A DNA stretch of 64,000 nt, from contig NZ_CP049744.1 in NCBI RefSeq assembly GCF_000760935.2, forward strand, positions 4,433,501 to 4,497,500. Direction: 5' to 3'. Below are positions 39,554-49,290 of this stretch, piece after piece. This DNA comes from Rhodococcoides fascians A25f (lineage in GTDB: Bacteria > Actinomycetota > Actinomycetes > Mycobacteriales > Mycobacteriaceae). Position numbers and translations under genes: made by a program. Under the pieces are notes generated by a model. That model was not told the DNA's origin and searched no databases. It saw only the letters and a list, made by a program, of their open reading frames with translations. Positions within the stretch are counted from its first letter, which is position 1. Each line of letters opens with the position of its first letter.

Positions 39554-40774
39554 CTACAGGCCCATCTCTTCGTCGGTGCGGCCGAGCAGGGTCGACAGTA
39601 CTTCTCGGGTGTGTTCGCCCAGATCCGGTCCGACCGAACGAATCGGCAGAGAGGCGTCACCGATCACCGGGACGACGCCGACGAATCCGACGTCGGTCGG
39701 CTCGTCCTCGCCGGTGTCGACCTGGAAGTGTTGGATCATGTTGCGGGCGGCATACTGCTCGTCGGCGACGATATCGGCCGCGGTGTAGATCGGTCCCGAC
39801 GGCACTCCGGCGGCGTCGAGGATCTTCAAAGCCTCTTCGCGCGAGTGCAATCCGGTCCAGGCCGAGATGGCGGCGTCCAACTCGTCGCGTCGACGCCATC
39901 GGCCGGCGTTGGACGCCAGGTCCGGATCGGCTCCCAGATCGGGACGGTCGATGGTCTCCATGTAGCGCTGGAAGATGGCATCGCCGTTGCCGGCGATGAT
40001 GATCGAGTGACCGTCGTTGCACGGGTAGGCGTTCGACGGTGCGATGCCTTCCATCCGGCCGCCCGTCCGTTCGCGCTCGACACCGTAGGCGAGGTAGTCC
40101 GGAATCAGCGATTCCATCATCGACAGAATCGACTCGTTCAGTGCGACATCGATGGAACGTTGCGCCAGCGTGAGCGGAGTCTGCTGATCCGGTGCCTGCG
40201 CCGCCCGCAGAGTCTGTCGCTGAAACAGGGCCATGACACATCCGAAGGCCGCGTACAGCCCGGCGATGGAGTCCCCGATCGAGACCCCCACTCGGACGGG
40301 TGGTCGATCCGGATCACCGACGAGGTTGCGGAAACCGCCGTATGCCTCTGCGACAGCAGCGAATCCGGGTCGTTGCGACATCGGGCCGGTCTGTCCGAAG
40401 GCCGAGATTCGCGTGATGATCAGTTCGGGGTTGGCTGCGCTGAGCACCTCCGGTGAGATGCCCCATTTCTCCAGAGTGCCGGGACGGAAGTTCTCGAGCA
40501 CGATGTCGCACTCGGCGGCGAGATCGACGACATCCTTACGCCCCTGCTCGGTGCGCAGGTCGAGCACGATCGACTTCTTGTTCCGGTTGATCGTGCGGTA
40601 GAGCATCGACGTGGTGCCCGAGTACAACCGCCAGTTGCGCAGTTCGTCTCCGGTTCCCGGCCGTTCGACCTTGATCACCTCGGCACCGAAATCGGCGAGC
40701 ATGCGTGCCGCGGTGGGTGCGGCTATGTAGTTGCCGAGTTCGAGCACTCGAACTCCGCTGAGCGGCAGTGCCAT
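39554..40774 (-). CDS. Class III (CaiB/BaiF) CoA-transferase
   Basis: 406 aa. Family N-terminus GVRVLELGNYIAAPTAARML, LADFGAEVIKVERPGTGD, and NRNKKSIVLDL. Catalytic Asp is likely in the RSIDVALNESIL region. Enzymes of this family include succinyl-CoA:hydroxymethylglutarate CoA-transferase, which would feed the next gene. Start ATG at 40774 has AAAGGA five bases upstream; ATG at 40795 has none. Confidence 0.9.
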   Translation of the reverse strand: MALPLSGVRVLELGNYIAAPTAARMLADFGAEVIKVERPGTGDELRNWRLYSGTTSMLYRTINRNKKSIVLDLRTEQGRKDVVDLAAECDIVLENFRPGTLEKWGISPEVLSAANPELIITRISAFGQTGPMSQRPGFAAVAEAYGGFRNLVGDPDRPPVRVGVSIGDSIAGLYAAFGCVMALFQRQTLRAAQAPDQQTPLTLAQRSIDVALNESILSMMESLIPDYLAYGVERERTGGRMEGIAPSNAYPCNDGHSIIIAGNGDAIFQRYMETIDRPDLGADPDLASNAGRWRRRDELDAAISAWTGLHSREEALKILDAAGVPSGPIYTAADIVADEQYAARNMIQHFQVDTGEDEPTDVGFVGVVPVIGDASLPIRSVGPDLGEHTREVLSTLLGRTDEEMGL

Positions 40775-40806
40775 CGTGTTCCTTTCGATACTCATAGGAG
40801 ACAAGC

Positions 40807-42198
40807 TCACAGGATCCAGCTCATCGGCACGATCAACGCGATGGCGATGACCGATGCCAGCGAGACGCCCACCGAGCACGTCTTGAGTGTGCCCCTGGTC
40901 GACTGGCCCATCAAGGACTGCAGCAGCCAGAAGGTGTTGCTGGTGACGTGCACCGCGAACAGCGACCCCGCGCCCGCGGCCAACGCGATGAACACCGGGT
41001 CGAGGCCGATGAGCGGAGCGACCGGGGCGAGGATTCCGGCCGAGGTGATGGCGGAGATCGTCACCGATCCGACGGCGATGTGCAACGCGGCAGCGATGAC
41101 CCACACCATCAACAGCGGAGCCGCGGTGCTGGCCGTGAAGTATTGGCCGAGGATGTCGCCGAGACCAGCCTCGTTGATGACGGCCGCGAGCGAACCACCG
41201 ACACCGGTGAGAATCAGAATCTGACCGCTTTCGGCGAATCCACGAGCCAGTGCTTTCTCCACTCGTGCCTGACCGACGTGGTAGCGGCCGATGAGACACG
41301 TCCCGACCAAGCCGATGAGCAACGCGATGACCGGGCTGGCGATGAATTCGACCACCGGAACCGATATTTCGGCCACTTCGAGTACGGCACCGATGGCGAT
41401 GAGGACGAGCGCGAGCAGCAGCGGCGAGAGCAACACCACCAGCGACGTCTGCTTCTCGGTGCGCACCTTCTGCGCCACGCCGCCTCCGGTTTCGAGGGGC
41501 TCGTCGTCGGAATCGACAGGCTCCGGAACCACGGGCTCCGGAACCACGATGATCTGCTGCTCGTCCTTCTCCTCGTTCCACCAACCGTGCCGGAACACGA
41601 ACGACATGATGGCCACCGAAAGCACGACGACCGGAACGATCAGGATCAGTCCGTAGATCATCATCTTGCCCAGCGGCACGCCGAGCAGGCCGGCCAGCGC
41701 GAGAGTCGCGACACCAGGGACCATGAACACGATTCCGCATTCGAGCGAGATGGCCAGTGCCGTAGCCATTCTCGCTGTGCCGTATTTGCCGATCTTGGGG
41801 GCGAGGTTCCGAGCGAGCGGCGCGGAGATCACCAACAGCACGTCGAGGAAGATGGACTGCAACACGGTCGCGATGGTCAGCGACAGCGCATACGGAAGCC
41901 GTTTGGGCCCGAACGTTTTCAGCAGGGTGCCGACTAGACGCTGGATGGCGCTCATCTCCTGCAGCACCGACCCCATCAGCACACCGAAGGCGATGAGCAG
42001 CCCCACCTCGGCCATGATCTCGCCGAAGCCGCCCGTGATGGTGTCGACGGTGGCCCCGACTCCGAGCTTCGTCGCCAGACCCAGGTACGCAGCCCCGAGT
42101 ACGAGCGAGATCACCGGGTTGAAGTGAAAACGAACGATGAAGACCACCACCGCCAGCACGGCAACGACGGTGTTGATCACGATCCACATATCGGACAT
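40807..42198 (-). CDS. GntP family permease
   Basis: 463 aa with about 12 helices. Typical GntP segments: FGEIMAEVGLLIAFGVLMG, DVLLVISAPLARNLA, HIAVGSVTISAITSAGILAP and SLFAVHVTSNTFWLLQ. A charged loop of about 50 residues (EPVVPEPVDSDDEPLETGGG) splits the two halves. GntP proteins import gluconate-like hydroxy acids with protons. First gene of the operon; ATG at 42198 with GGAAG eight bases upstream. Confidence 0.9.
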   Translation of the reverse strand: MSDMWIVINTVVAVLAVVVFIVRFHFNPVISLVLGAAYLGLATKLGVGATVDTITGGFGEIMAEVGLLIAFGVLMGSVLQEMSAIQRLVGTLLKTFGPKRLPYALSLTIATVLQSIFLDVLLVISAPLARNLAPKIGKYGTARMATALAISLECGIVFMVPGVATLALAGLLGVPLGKMMIYGLILIVPVVVLSVAIMSFVFRHGWWNEEKDEQQIIVVPEPVVPEPVDSDDEPLETGGGVAQKVRTEKQTSLVVLLSPLLLALVLIAIGAVLEVAEISVPVVEFIASPVIALLIGLVGTCLIGRYHVGQARVEKALARGFAESGQILILTGVGGSLAAVINEAGLGDILGQYFTASTAAPLLMVWVIAAALHIAVGSVTISAITSAGILAPVAPLIGLDPVFIALAAGAGSLFAVHVTSNTFWLLQSLMGQSTRGTLKTCSVGVSLASVIAIALIVPMSWIL

Positions 42199-42249
42199 CG
42201 GCAATTCTTCCCGCTGGATTCAGTGACCCACGCCATGGCGCGCGGTTCA

Positions 42250-42265
42250 GTGTGATCCGTCACAC
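42250..42265. promoter_or_regulatory. 16-bp palindrome upstream of the GntP operon
   Basis: GTGTGATCCGTCACAC: perfect 6-bp arms around four bases. An AT-rich CATAATATGAG just upstream on the minus strand (about 42271-42283) could be the -10 region, placing the palindrome near the start of transcription, as for a repressor site. It is a candidate operator for the IclR protein encoded at the other end of the operon. The rest of the 151-bp gap shows no other structure. Confidence 0.45.
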
Positions 42266-42349
42266 CAATACTCATATTATGGGCACAGATCTGCTTCGTG
42301 AGCAAGCAGGTGGGTCGCCTTCGACGCCGGAGGTGCAACGACGAGGAGG

Positions 42350-42910
42350 TCAGATCGGCTGCGCGCGCCTGACCGACAGTGCTGCACGTGCCGCATCCAG
42401 CTCGACCGGGGAGCGCACCACCAACTCTCCGACCCGCAGAATGCCGTCGGACAGCGGTTCGACACGAAGCCCACCGCGACCGATCAGCGCCTTGCGCGCA
42501 CCGTCGGCCACCATGCGGTCCATCCACGCGCACGGGTGAGCCGGCCGGCCGCCGCGGAACGTGATCCAGCCGTCGCCGGAGTTCAGCTGAAACTCCTCCC
42601 CTCGCAGCGGGTCGAGTTCGAGCCCGCGAACCACGAGGTTGCGCCTGGCCACGGACGGATCTGGTACCTCGACACCGAGCACATCTCCCACCGCCTCCCA
42701 TGCCTCGACAGCCAGGAGGCTCACCGCGGCCTCCGTGTGCGCCTTGACGCCGAAGAAGCGATCGCCGCGGATGCCCTTGTGGGCCACGATCTCGACACTG
42801 GACGGCAGATCGGTCGGTACCTCGGCCGGGCCGTCCTTGGATCTCCCGAAGTACGCGTGCGTCGGCGCTCGCAGCAGCTGCACGATTTCGGCGCGATATT
42901 CGAAAGACAT
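42350..42910 (-). CDS. MOSC domain-containing protein
   Basis: 186 aa. MOSC (molybdenum cofactor sulfurase C-terminal) fold: KGIRGDRFFGVK, the segment SVARRNLVVRGLELDPLRG and the conserved Cys in PAHPCAWMDRM. Such proteins carry sulfur or bind molybdenum cofactor. ATG at 42910 chosen; the longer frame has no conserved residues. Divergent from the carboxylesterase. Confidence 0.88.
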   Translation of the reverse strand: MSFEYRAEIVQLLRAPTHAYFGRSKDGPAEVPTDLPSSVEIVAHKGIRGDRFFGVKAHTEAAVSLLAVEAWEAVGDVLGVEVPDPSVARRNLVVRGLELDPLRGEEFQLNSGDGWITFRGGRPAHPCAWMDRMVADGARKALIGRGGLRVEPLSDGILRVGELVVRSPVELDAARAALSVRRAQPI

Positions 42911-42984
42911 GTATTCGAGTCTGCCCGGTGCCGAACCCCGCCGGTTCTTACCCGGGAGTAAGGACCGGTCAGTACACTCGCGAC

Positions 42985-44529
42985 ATGGATGTGACGACAC
43001 GCGTGACCACCTCCGACGGCATCATCGAGGGCAAGCCCGTCGGTGACCTCACCACCTGGCGAGGCATTCCCTACGCCGCCCCGCCCGTCGGCCCGCTTCG
43101 ATTTCGAGCGCCGCAACCCACCGAGCCGTGGGAGGGCGTGCGCGACGCCACCGAGTGGGGCAACGCCTCGATTCAGCACAAGCGGGGCACGATGCTCGCG
43201 ATCGGCAAGTATCAGCCGTCGAGCGAGGACTGCCTGACGCTCAACGTGCTGGCACCGAACGCACCGAGCGCGAATCCGCGTCCGGTCATGGTGTTCATTC
43301 ACGGCGGCGCGTACACACTCGGTACGTCGGCCACCCCGCTGTACGGCGGCGGCTCTCTGGTTCGCCGCTCGCTGAAGGACGGCGACGGCATCATCTACGT
43401 CTCGGTCAACTACCGACTCGGCGCTCTGGGCTACCTCGACATGTCCCAGTTCTCCACTCCCGAGCGGCCGTTCGACTCCAACCTCGGCTTACGGGATCAA
43501 GTTGCGGCCCTGGAATGGGTACAGCGCAATATCGCCGAGTTCGGCGGCGATCCGAACAACGTCACCGTCTTCGGCGAGTCCGCGGGCGGAAACGCAGTCA
43601 CCACGCTGCTGGCGGTTCCCGCTGCGAAAGGCCTTTTTGCTCAGGCCATTTCCGAGAGCTCCGCCCCGGGCATGACGACGACCAAGGAACGCGCCGATCA
43701 GTGGGCACGCGAATTCGTCGGCTACCTCGGCGGCACGGTCGACAACGCTGCCGAGACGCTGGAGAACGCCGAGGTACTGCGGCTCGGGCGGGCGGGCACC
43801 AAACTCGGTCTCACCACGTTGCACCGCACTCCGGGCCTGCTCCCGTTCGGCCCGGTCATCGACGGTGACTTCCTGCCGGTCAGCCCGATCGAGGCCTACG
43901 CGAACGGCACCGCGCACCGCGTTCCACTGATCATCGGCACCAATGCCCGTGAGGGAACACTGTTTCCGAAGTTCCTCGACGCGTTGCCCACCAACCCCGA
44001 GCGCATCACCAAGCTGTTCTCGCTCACCGACCCCGACGCCGAAGCCGTTGTCACTTCAGGCTATCGGGGCTACCCGAACGAGCGCTCAGCCATCGACTTC
44101 GGTGGCGATTTCACCTTCTGGAAGCCGTCACTGGAAGTGGCCGAGGGGCATTCGCGTCACGCATCGACGTACTTCTACCGGTTCGACTTCGCCCCGCGCT
44201 CGATGAAGGTACTGGGCCTCGACGCCACCCACGGGTTCGAGTTGTTCGCCGTGTTCGGCATCAGCAAGACGCTGTTCGGCAAGGCGCTCACGCTCGCCGG
44301 CGGGCGAAAGGCCTTCTCCGACGTCACCGAGCAGGTGCAGTCACAGTGGATTGCGTTCGCCACCAACGGAAAACCGCTGGACTCGTGGCCGGAGTACGAC
44401 GAGGCCGAACGCAAGACGTTGATCTTCGACACCCGCACCCGGGTACAGAAGGATCCGCGGAGCGACCGGCGCAAGGCGTGGGCCGGCTACCGCGGCTACG
44501 ACAGCCAGAAGCTCGAACCCGTTATTTGA
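42985..44529 (+). CDS. Type B carboxylesterase
   Basis: 514 aa alpha/beta hydrolase. Oxyanion hole in VFIHGGAYTLG, nucleophile Ser in VFGESAGGNAV, EDCLTLNV block, and a C-terminal His in DATHGFELFAVF. No signal peptide, so cytoplasmic. Broad ester or lactone hydrolysis; substrate unknown. Start ATG at 42985 (MDVTTRVTTSDG). Overlaps the convergent DNA glycosylase gene by eight bases. Confidence 0.9.
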   Translation: MDVTTRVTTSDGIIEGKPVGDLTTWRGIPYAAPPVGPLRFRAPQPTEPWEGVRDATEWGNASIQHKRGTMLAIGKYQPSSEDCLTLNVLAPNAPSANPRPVMVFIHGGAYTLGTSATPLYGGGSLVRRSLKDGDGIIYVSVNYRLGALGYLDMSQFSTPERPFDSNLGLRDQVAALEWVQRNIAEFGGDPNNVTVFGESAGGNAVTTLLAVPAAKGLFAQAISESSAPGMTTTKERADQWAREFVGYLGGTVDNAAETLENAEVLRLGRAGTKLGLTTLHRTPGLLPFGPVIDGDFLPVSPIEAYANGTAHRVPLIIGTNAREGTLFPKFLDALPTNPERITKLFSLTDPDAEAVVTSGYRGYPNERSAIDFGGDFTFWKPSLEVAEGHSRHASTYFYRFDFAPRSMKVLGLDATHGFELFAVFGISKTLFGKALTLAGGRKAFSDVTEQVQSQWIAFATNGKPLDSWPEYDEAERKTLIFDTRTRVQKDPRSDRRKAWAGYRGYDSQKLEPVI

Positions 44530-45388
44530 GCAGACGGGACATGCGGCGGTCGGCGAGGATCTTGCCGGCCGTCTGGCACGTGGCGCAGTACTGAAACGAT
44601 CGATCGACGTACGCGACTTCGCGTACCGGGTCGCCGCACACCGGGCACGGCAGTCCGGTCCTGGCATGCACCCGCATGCCCGATCGCTTCTCCCCCTTCA
44701 GACGCGCCGCGTCCTGTCCGGCCGAGCGCGCCACCGCGTCGGACAGCACCGAGCGCATCGCCGCGTAGAGCGCGGCGACGGATTCGGGATCGAGCTTGCT
44801 CGACGACGCGAACGGCGAGAGCTTCGCGACGTGCAATATCTCGTCCGAGTAGGCATTGCCGATGCCGGCCAGCAGGGACTGGTCCACCAACGAGGTCTTC
44901 AGTCGCGCAGTGGTACTTCCGAGAATCTCGGCGAACTCGAGCTCGGTGACCGTCAGCGCATCGGGCCCGAGGCGCGCGATGCTCGCGACCTGCTGAGGAT
45001 CACGGACCACCCAGACCGCCAGTCGCTTCTTGGTACCGGCTTCGGTCAGGTCGATGGCAGGCGTGGCTCCCTCGGGGGTGAAGAAATGGATGCGCAGTGC
45101 CAACGGGCCCTTGCCGGGCTTGGGCGGCGCGGCGCTGGGATTGTCCACCCACCGCAGCCACCCGCCGCGCGAAAGGTGCGTGATCAGCCAGAGGTCACCC
45201 GCGCGCAGTGCCAGGTGTTTGCCGAAACGGGCAGCATCGGTGACGTCCTTGCCCTGCAGCTCGGTGAGCGGCGGATCGAACGTCTTGAGAACACTGAGTG
45301 CTGCGATGTCGATGCGTCCGATCACGGCACCGACGGCATGCTCGCGCAGAAAGCCGGCAAGGGCTTCCACCTCGGGTAATTCCGGCAT
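44522..45388 (-). CDS. Fpg/Nei family DNA glycosylase/AP lyase
   Basis: 288 aa. Begins [10 protein letters not shown] with the catalytic Pro2-Glu3 after Met removal. The helix-two-turn-helix [15 protein letters not shown] and a C-terminal zinc finger (CPVCGD ... YCATCQ) are intact. It removes oxidised bases and nicks the strand in base excision repair. Closest in style to mycobacterial Nei2. Divergent from thyA with a 20-bp gap. Confidence 0.92.
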   Translation of the reverse strand: MPELPEVEALAGFLREHAVGAVIGRIDIAALSVLKTFDPPLTELQGKDVTDAARFGKHLALRAGDLWLITHLSRGGWLRWVDNPSAAPPKPGKGPLALRIHFFTPEGATPAIDLTEAGTKKRLAVWVVRDPQQVASIARLGPDALTVTELEFAEILGSTTARLKTSLVDQSLLAGIGNAYSDEILHVAKLSPFASSSKLDPESVAALYAAMRSVLSDAVARSAGQDAARLKGEKRSGMRVHARTGLPCPVCGDPVREVAYVDRSFQYCATCQTAGKILADRRMSRLLK

Positions 45389-45408
45389 GTGTCCAGTATG
45401 CAGCTACG

Positions 45409-46218
45409 ATGACCGTCGTGATGGTTCCGACTCCGTACGAAGATCTGCTGCGCCACATCCAGGGCACCGGGACGGCGAAGTCCGACCGAACCGGGACCGG
45501 CACCACCAGCGTGTTCGGGCATCAGATGCGCTTCGATCTGGCTGCAGGCTTCCCGTTGATCACCACCAAGAAGGTCCATCTGAAGTCGATCGTGTACGAG
45601 TTGCTGTGGTTCCTGCGGGGCGATTCCAACGCCACGTGGCTACAGGAGCGCGGCGTGAGCATCTGGGACGAGTGGGCAGCTCCGGACGGCGAACTCGGCC
45701 CGGTCTACGGAGTGCAGTGGCGGTCGTGGCCCACCCCGTCCGGCGAGCACATCGACCAGATCAGCCAGGTCATCGAGACTCTGAAGACGAATCCGGATTC
45801 GCGTCGGATGATCGTCTCGGCCTGGAACGTCGGCGAGATCCCGCGGATGGCACTGCCGCCTTGCCACGCGTTCTTCCAGTTCTACGTGGCCGACGGCAAG
45901 CTCTCGTGCCAGCTGTACCAGCGCAGCGCAGACATGTTCCTCGGCGTGCCGTTCAACATCGCCAGCTACGCGCTGCTCACGCACATGGTGGCGGCGCAGA
46001 CCGGGCTCGAGGTGGGCGATTTCGTGTGGACCGGCGGCGATTGCCACATCTACGACAACCACCGCGAGCAGGTTGCCGAGCAGCTCTCCCGAGAGGCATA
46101 TCCTTACCCCACTCTGAAACTGGCACAACGGGATTCGATCTTCGACTACACCTTCGAGGACATCGAGATAGTGGACTACCGACACCACCCGGCGATCAAG
46201 GCCCCGGTCGCGGTGTGA
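45409..46218 (+). CDS. thyA: Thymidylate synthase
   Basis: 269 aa. Converts dUMP to dTMP with methylene-THF. Conserved [21 protein letters not shown], catalytic Cys in [13 protein letters not shown] and [18 protein letters not shown]. The start may be ATG at 45409, GTG at 45418 or ATG at 45421; no ribosome site decides. Overlaps folA by four bases, the usual pairing since DHFR recycles the dihydrofolate made here. Confidence 0.97.
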   Translation: MTVVMVPTPYEDLLRHIQGTGTAKSDRTGTGTTSVFGHQMRFDLAAGFPLITTKKVHLKSIVYELLWFLRGDSNATWLQERGVSIWDEWAAPDGELGPVYGVQWRSWPTPSGEHIDQISQVIETLKTNPDSRRMIVSAWNVGEIPRMALPPCHAFFQFYVADGKLSCQLYQRSADMFLGVPFNIASYALLTHMVAAQTGLEVGDFVWTGGDCHIYDNHREQVAEQLSREAYPYPTLKLAQRDSIFDYTFEDIEIVDYRHHPAIKAPVAV

Positions 46219-46724
46219 GTGCCGAACGATTCGTCGGTCTGATCTGGGCTCAGAGCCGGGCCGGAACCATCGGTGACGGGGGTGGCATCCCCTGGCGCGT
46301 TCCCGAGGACATGGCACACTTCAAAGCCACGACGGCGGAGCATCCGGTGATCATGGGCCGCAAGACCTGGGACTCACTGCCCGCGAAGTTCCGTCCGCTG
46401 CCGGGCCGTCGCAACATCGTGGTCACCCGCAACTCCTCGTGGTCCGAAGACGGTGCCGAGAACGCATCGAGTGTCGCCGACGCCGTGGCCAGGGTGGGCG
46501 ACGACCCGGTCTGGATCATCGGCGGCGGCGAAATCTATCGCAGTGCAATGAGTATCGCGACCCACCTCGAAGTCACCGAGGTCGATCTCGACGTCGACGG
46601 CGATACCAGAGCTCCCGAAATTCCGGAGGGCTGGATCGCGCAGGCCGGCGAGTGGCAGACCAGCCGAGTGGACGAGACCCGGTTTCGCTTCGTGGAGTAC
46701 GGAAAGGCTACCCAACCTTCCTGA
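46215..46724 (+). CDS. folA: Dihydrofolate reductase
   Basis: 169 aa. Regenerates tetrahydrofolate. Active-site segment [15 protein letters not shown] (catalytic Asp/Glu position at PED), [24 protein letters not shown] and [12 protein letters not shown] start at 46215 overlaps the thyA stop (GTGA). Confidence 0.96.
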   Translation: MSAERFVGLIWAQSRAGTIGDGGGIPWRVPEDMAHFKATTAEHPVIMGRKTWDSLPAKFRPLPGRRNIVVTRNSSWSEDGAENASSVADAVARVGDDPVWIIGGGEIYRSAMSIATHLEVTEVDLDVDGDTRAPEIPEGWIAQAGEWQTSRVDETRFRFVEYGKATQPS

Positions 46725-46778
46725 GCGCGTTCAGGATTCCCCCGTCAGGACTGCGGGCAGTGCGTCATACTGACGATC

Positions 46779-47105
46779 ATGGACAAGAAGTCACTCACCG
46801 CCCTTGCCCGTCAACAACTCAAGCTTGCCGTCGGCGCGTCGAGTGGCCGCAGTTCGCAGACGGTCTACGGCGGTCATCGACGCCACCTGAGGCAGACCGT
46901 CGTCGCCCTGGCCGCCGGTAACAAGTTGGCCGAACACGATCTGTCCGGCGAATCCACCGTCCTGGTCCTGAGCGGAAAACTCGAGCTGATCAGCGGCGAG
47001 CGATCGTGGAAGGGCTCGACCGGCGACTTGCTCGTCATCCCCGACGCCCGCCACAGCGTCGAGGCCATCGAAGACGTGAGCTTTTTGCTGACCGTCGCTA
47101 TGTGA
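46779..47105 (+). CDS. Small cupin-domain protein
   Basis: 108 aa single-domain cupin: LAAGNKLAEHDLSGESTVLVLSGKLE and GDLLVIPDARHSVEAIEDVSFLLTVA. Only some of the usual His metal ligands are present (EHDLSGE, ARHSVE), so metal binding is uncertain. Resembles stress-linked cupins without known function. A CGTCA-TAC-TGACG hairpin (46763-46775) sits just before the ATG. Overlaps the convergent Usp gene by eight bases. Confidence 0.82.
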   Translation: MDKKSLTALARQQLKLAVGASSGRSSQTVYGGHRRHLRQTVVALAAGNKLAEHDLSGESTVLVLSGKLELISGERSWKGSTGDLLVIPDARHSVEAIEDVSFLLTVAM

Positions 47106-47958
47106 GCGCTTTTCTCACAACGAGCACGGGGCAGTCCGCGGTGTTGACGAGTGCGAAACTCGTGGACCCCAGCAGCATTCCACCGAATCCGCCGCGTCCC
47201 CGGTTGCCCACCACTATCAAAGCCGCGGTTTCGGACAGGCCACTGAGAACTCGTACCGGTCGGTCCTGAGCCACGATGCGCTGCACCTCGACCTCGGGAA
47301 ATCGCTCCTGCCAGCCGGCGAGACTCTCGGCCAGTAGTGCCTCTTCGCCGTCCGCGATGGCGTGCCAATCCTTGGGCGCGCGGCCGAACGATTGCGTCAG
47401 ATCCACATCGGACCACACGTGGACAGCGATCAACACGGCCGCACGCGCCGACGCTTCGGCGAACGCCCACTCGACGGCAGCCTGATTGACGTCCGATCCA
47501 TCGATACCGACGACGACCGGGCCCTCGGCAACCGGGCGACCGTCGATGTCACGACCCCGCACCACGGCGACCGGCGATACGCTGTGAGCCGCCAAAGACA
47601 ATGTGACAGCGCCGGTTTCACTGGCACCGATCACCAGAATCTCGGCCTGCGCCGAGACGCCGATGAGAACGTCCATGACACCGCCCTCGATGGCACTCGA
47701 CGTCACCTCGAACGCGGGATCGTCTACGACCAGCGCGGCCAAAGTCTCGGCCGCCACCAACCTGGACTTGGCTGTCGCAACGAATTCCGTTGCTTCTCCG
47801 GCAAATTCGCTCAGGTCGACAACTCCCGGCATGTCGACGGCAGTGACGATGTGCAACCGCCGATCGCGTTTGTGCGCGCAGAGGGCCGCCCATATCACCG
47901 CCTTGTCCGCCGCGGCGGATCCGTCGATACCGACGATGATCGGTCGAGAGCCTGTCAC
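47098..47958 (-). CDS. Tandem universal stress protein
   Basis: 286 aa with two Usp domains. Domain 1 starts PIIVGIDGSAAADKAV and domain 2 GPVVVGIDGSDVNQAAVEWA. Domain 2 ends with the ATP-binding G-x2-G-x9-G-S motif (VVGNRGRGGFGGMLLGSTS). Domain 1 has a degenerate version (VIGASETGAVTLSLAAHS). Typical of mycobacterial two-domain Usp proteins induced by hypoxia or stress. Confidence 0.92.
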   Translation of the reverse strand: MTGSRPIIVGIDGSAAADKAVIWAALCAHKRDRRLHIVTAVDMPGVVDLSEFAGEATEFVATAKSRLVAAETLAALVVDDPAFEVTSSAIEGGVMDVLIGVSAQAEILVIGASETGAVTLSLAAHSVSPVAVVRGRDIDGRPVAEGPVVVGIDGSDVNQAAVEWAFAEASARAAVLIAVHVWSDVDLTQSFGRAPKDWHAIADGEEALLAESLAGWQERFPEVEVQRIVAQDRPVRVLSGLSETAALIVVGNRGRGGFGGMLLGSTSFALVNTADCPVLVVRKALT

Positions 47959-48056
47959 GATGGGGGCCTCCGGTCGTTGCCCCGAGTACGAGGTGTGAAG
48001 CGTGCAGAAGCGTAGAAGTTCAGGTTAGTCGATGGACCCCGCCGAGGTAAGTGGTC

Positions 48057-48962
48057 TCAGCTGGCGCGCAATGCGTTTGCGTACTCCTGCGTTCGCATGG
48101 CGCTGCGCTCGATGGTGGCGGCCTGGGCATCGAGATGGTCCAAGTAGTCCGCCAGTTGATCGCGTTTGCGCGCTCCGGCACCGAGATCTGTCCGCTCGAA
48201 GATGCGCCACTGGGCCAACATGGGTCGCAGAACCTCGTCGAGATGGCGAGCGAGGTCGTAGATACCGTCGCGCGCGATGAGCATCGCACTGCGGGCGAAA
48301 CCCGGCAGGTTGGTACCCGGTAGCTGGAAGTTCATGACGACCTCGGTGATGGCGGTGACCGTCAGGCCGGGTGCTACGGCGAGCGCTGCCGAAACCAGGT
48401 TCTCGAAGAATCGGACGTGCAGTTCCTGATCGGCGACGATGCGTCCGAGGAGACGATCTGCTACCGGATCGTGGCACTGATCGGCGGTGTTGCGATGACT
48501 GATGCTCGAGACCGACTCGTCCAGGGCCACCTGAACCAGTGACCGGAGCAGGTGTGCGCCGTTCATCGGGGAGTCGAATCCCACCGCCATACATTGAGCT
48601 CGAGCTCGTCCGAGGGCGACCGGATCGACGCTGCGGGTGGCGACCAGGTAATCGGTGACGGCCGCGGCATGCCGACGTCGTTCGTTGCTCCAGTCGGTGA
48701 GCCAGGACGGCCAGGCACCGACCTCGGTTGCCACCGCATCCCGGCGGTAGAGCGGAATGTTCTGCTCTACCAGGAGATTCGTCACCAATGCGGCTTTCGC
48801 GGTCTCGGTCAGCGTCGAGGGACGCGATCCCCAGTACATCTCGGCACGGACGAAGTCGGCCGGTTCCCACTGAACGGACTCGGCGCGGTGACGGGCGAGA
48901 TTTTCCTCGATGGTCGGGCGCAACTCCCGGAGAACAGTGAACTGACCGATATCACTGTGCAT
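48057..48962 (-). CDS. Acyl-ACP desaturase-like protein with altered di-iron ligands
   Basis: 301 aa, aligned by eye to mycobacterial DesA1/DesA2: ELRPTIEENLARHR, LLVEQNIPLYR, DYLVATRSVDPVAL, SISHRNTADQCHDPVAD, and WRIFER near the end. Two carboxylate ligands are missing: the usual EENRH is ERRRH (Arg at the ligand site) and DENLH is DQELH (Gln). Glu in IEEN, VEQN and LDES, and both His, remain. A normal di-iron centre seems unlikely, so the protein may be inactive as a desaturase or have another role. Start ATG at 48962. Confidence 0.85.
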   Translation of the reverse strand: MHSDIGQFTVLRELRPTIEENLARHRAESVQWEPADFVRAEMYWGSRPSTLTETAKAALVTNLLVEQNIPLYRRDAVATEVGAWPSWLTDWSNERRRHAAAVTDYLVATRSVDPVALGRARAQCMAVGFDSPMNGAHLLRSLVQVALDESVSSISHRNTADQCHDPVADRLLGRIVADQELHVRFFENLVSAALAVAPGLTVTAITEVVMNFQLPGTNLPGFARSAMLIARDGIYDLARHLDEVLRPMLAQWRIFERTDLGAGARKRDQLADYLDHLDAQAATIERSAMRTQEYANALRAS

Positions 48963-49290
48963 GCTCGTCCCTTCGTCGCCCACTCCCAACGAGATCAAGG
49001 TAGATGTGCGCTGCACACCCCGTGAACGGCTTCGGCATTGTTTAGGGCAAGTCGCAGCCGTCTGCGCCACTCGCTCGAGATAGGTCACAACGAGTTTTGC
49101 CGAAAACCTGGATCACACGTTGATAACAACCTATGATCGATCCTGTTAGAGGCCAGGAAACAAACTTGAAGTACGAAAACACCGCGGTTTTGCGCTGGAT
49201 TGCATAGATTGAGCCGTGGAAGCGCGTTGATACGCGTGAGTAAGTTTGCAGTCCGAATGACCTGAAGAATCCAACACGAAGGGTTGATCT
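48963..49290. other. 328-bp divergent intergenic region
   Basis: Separates the desaturase-like gene from the PucR gene. It holds GTTGATAACAAC (49118-49129), short hairpin CGCGTTGATACGCG (about 49226-49239), and several AT-rich stretches that could be promoters in both directions. No gene or RNA structure that I can support. Confidence 0.5.
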
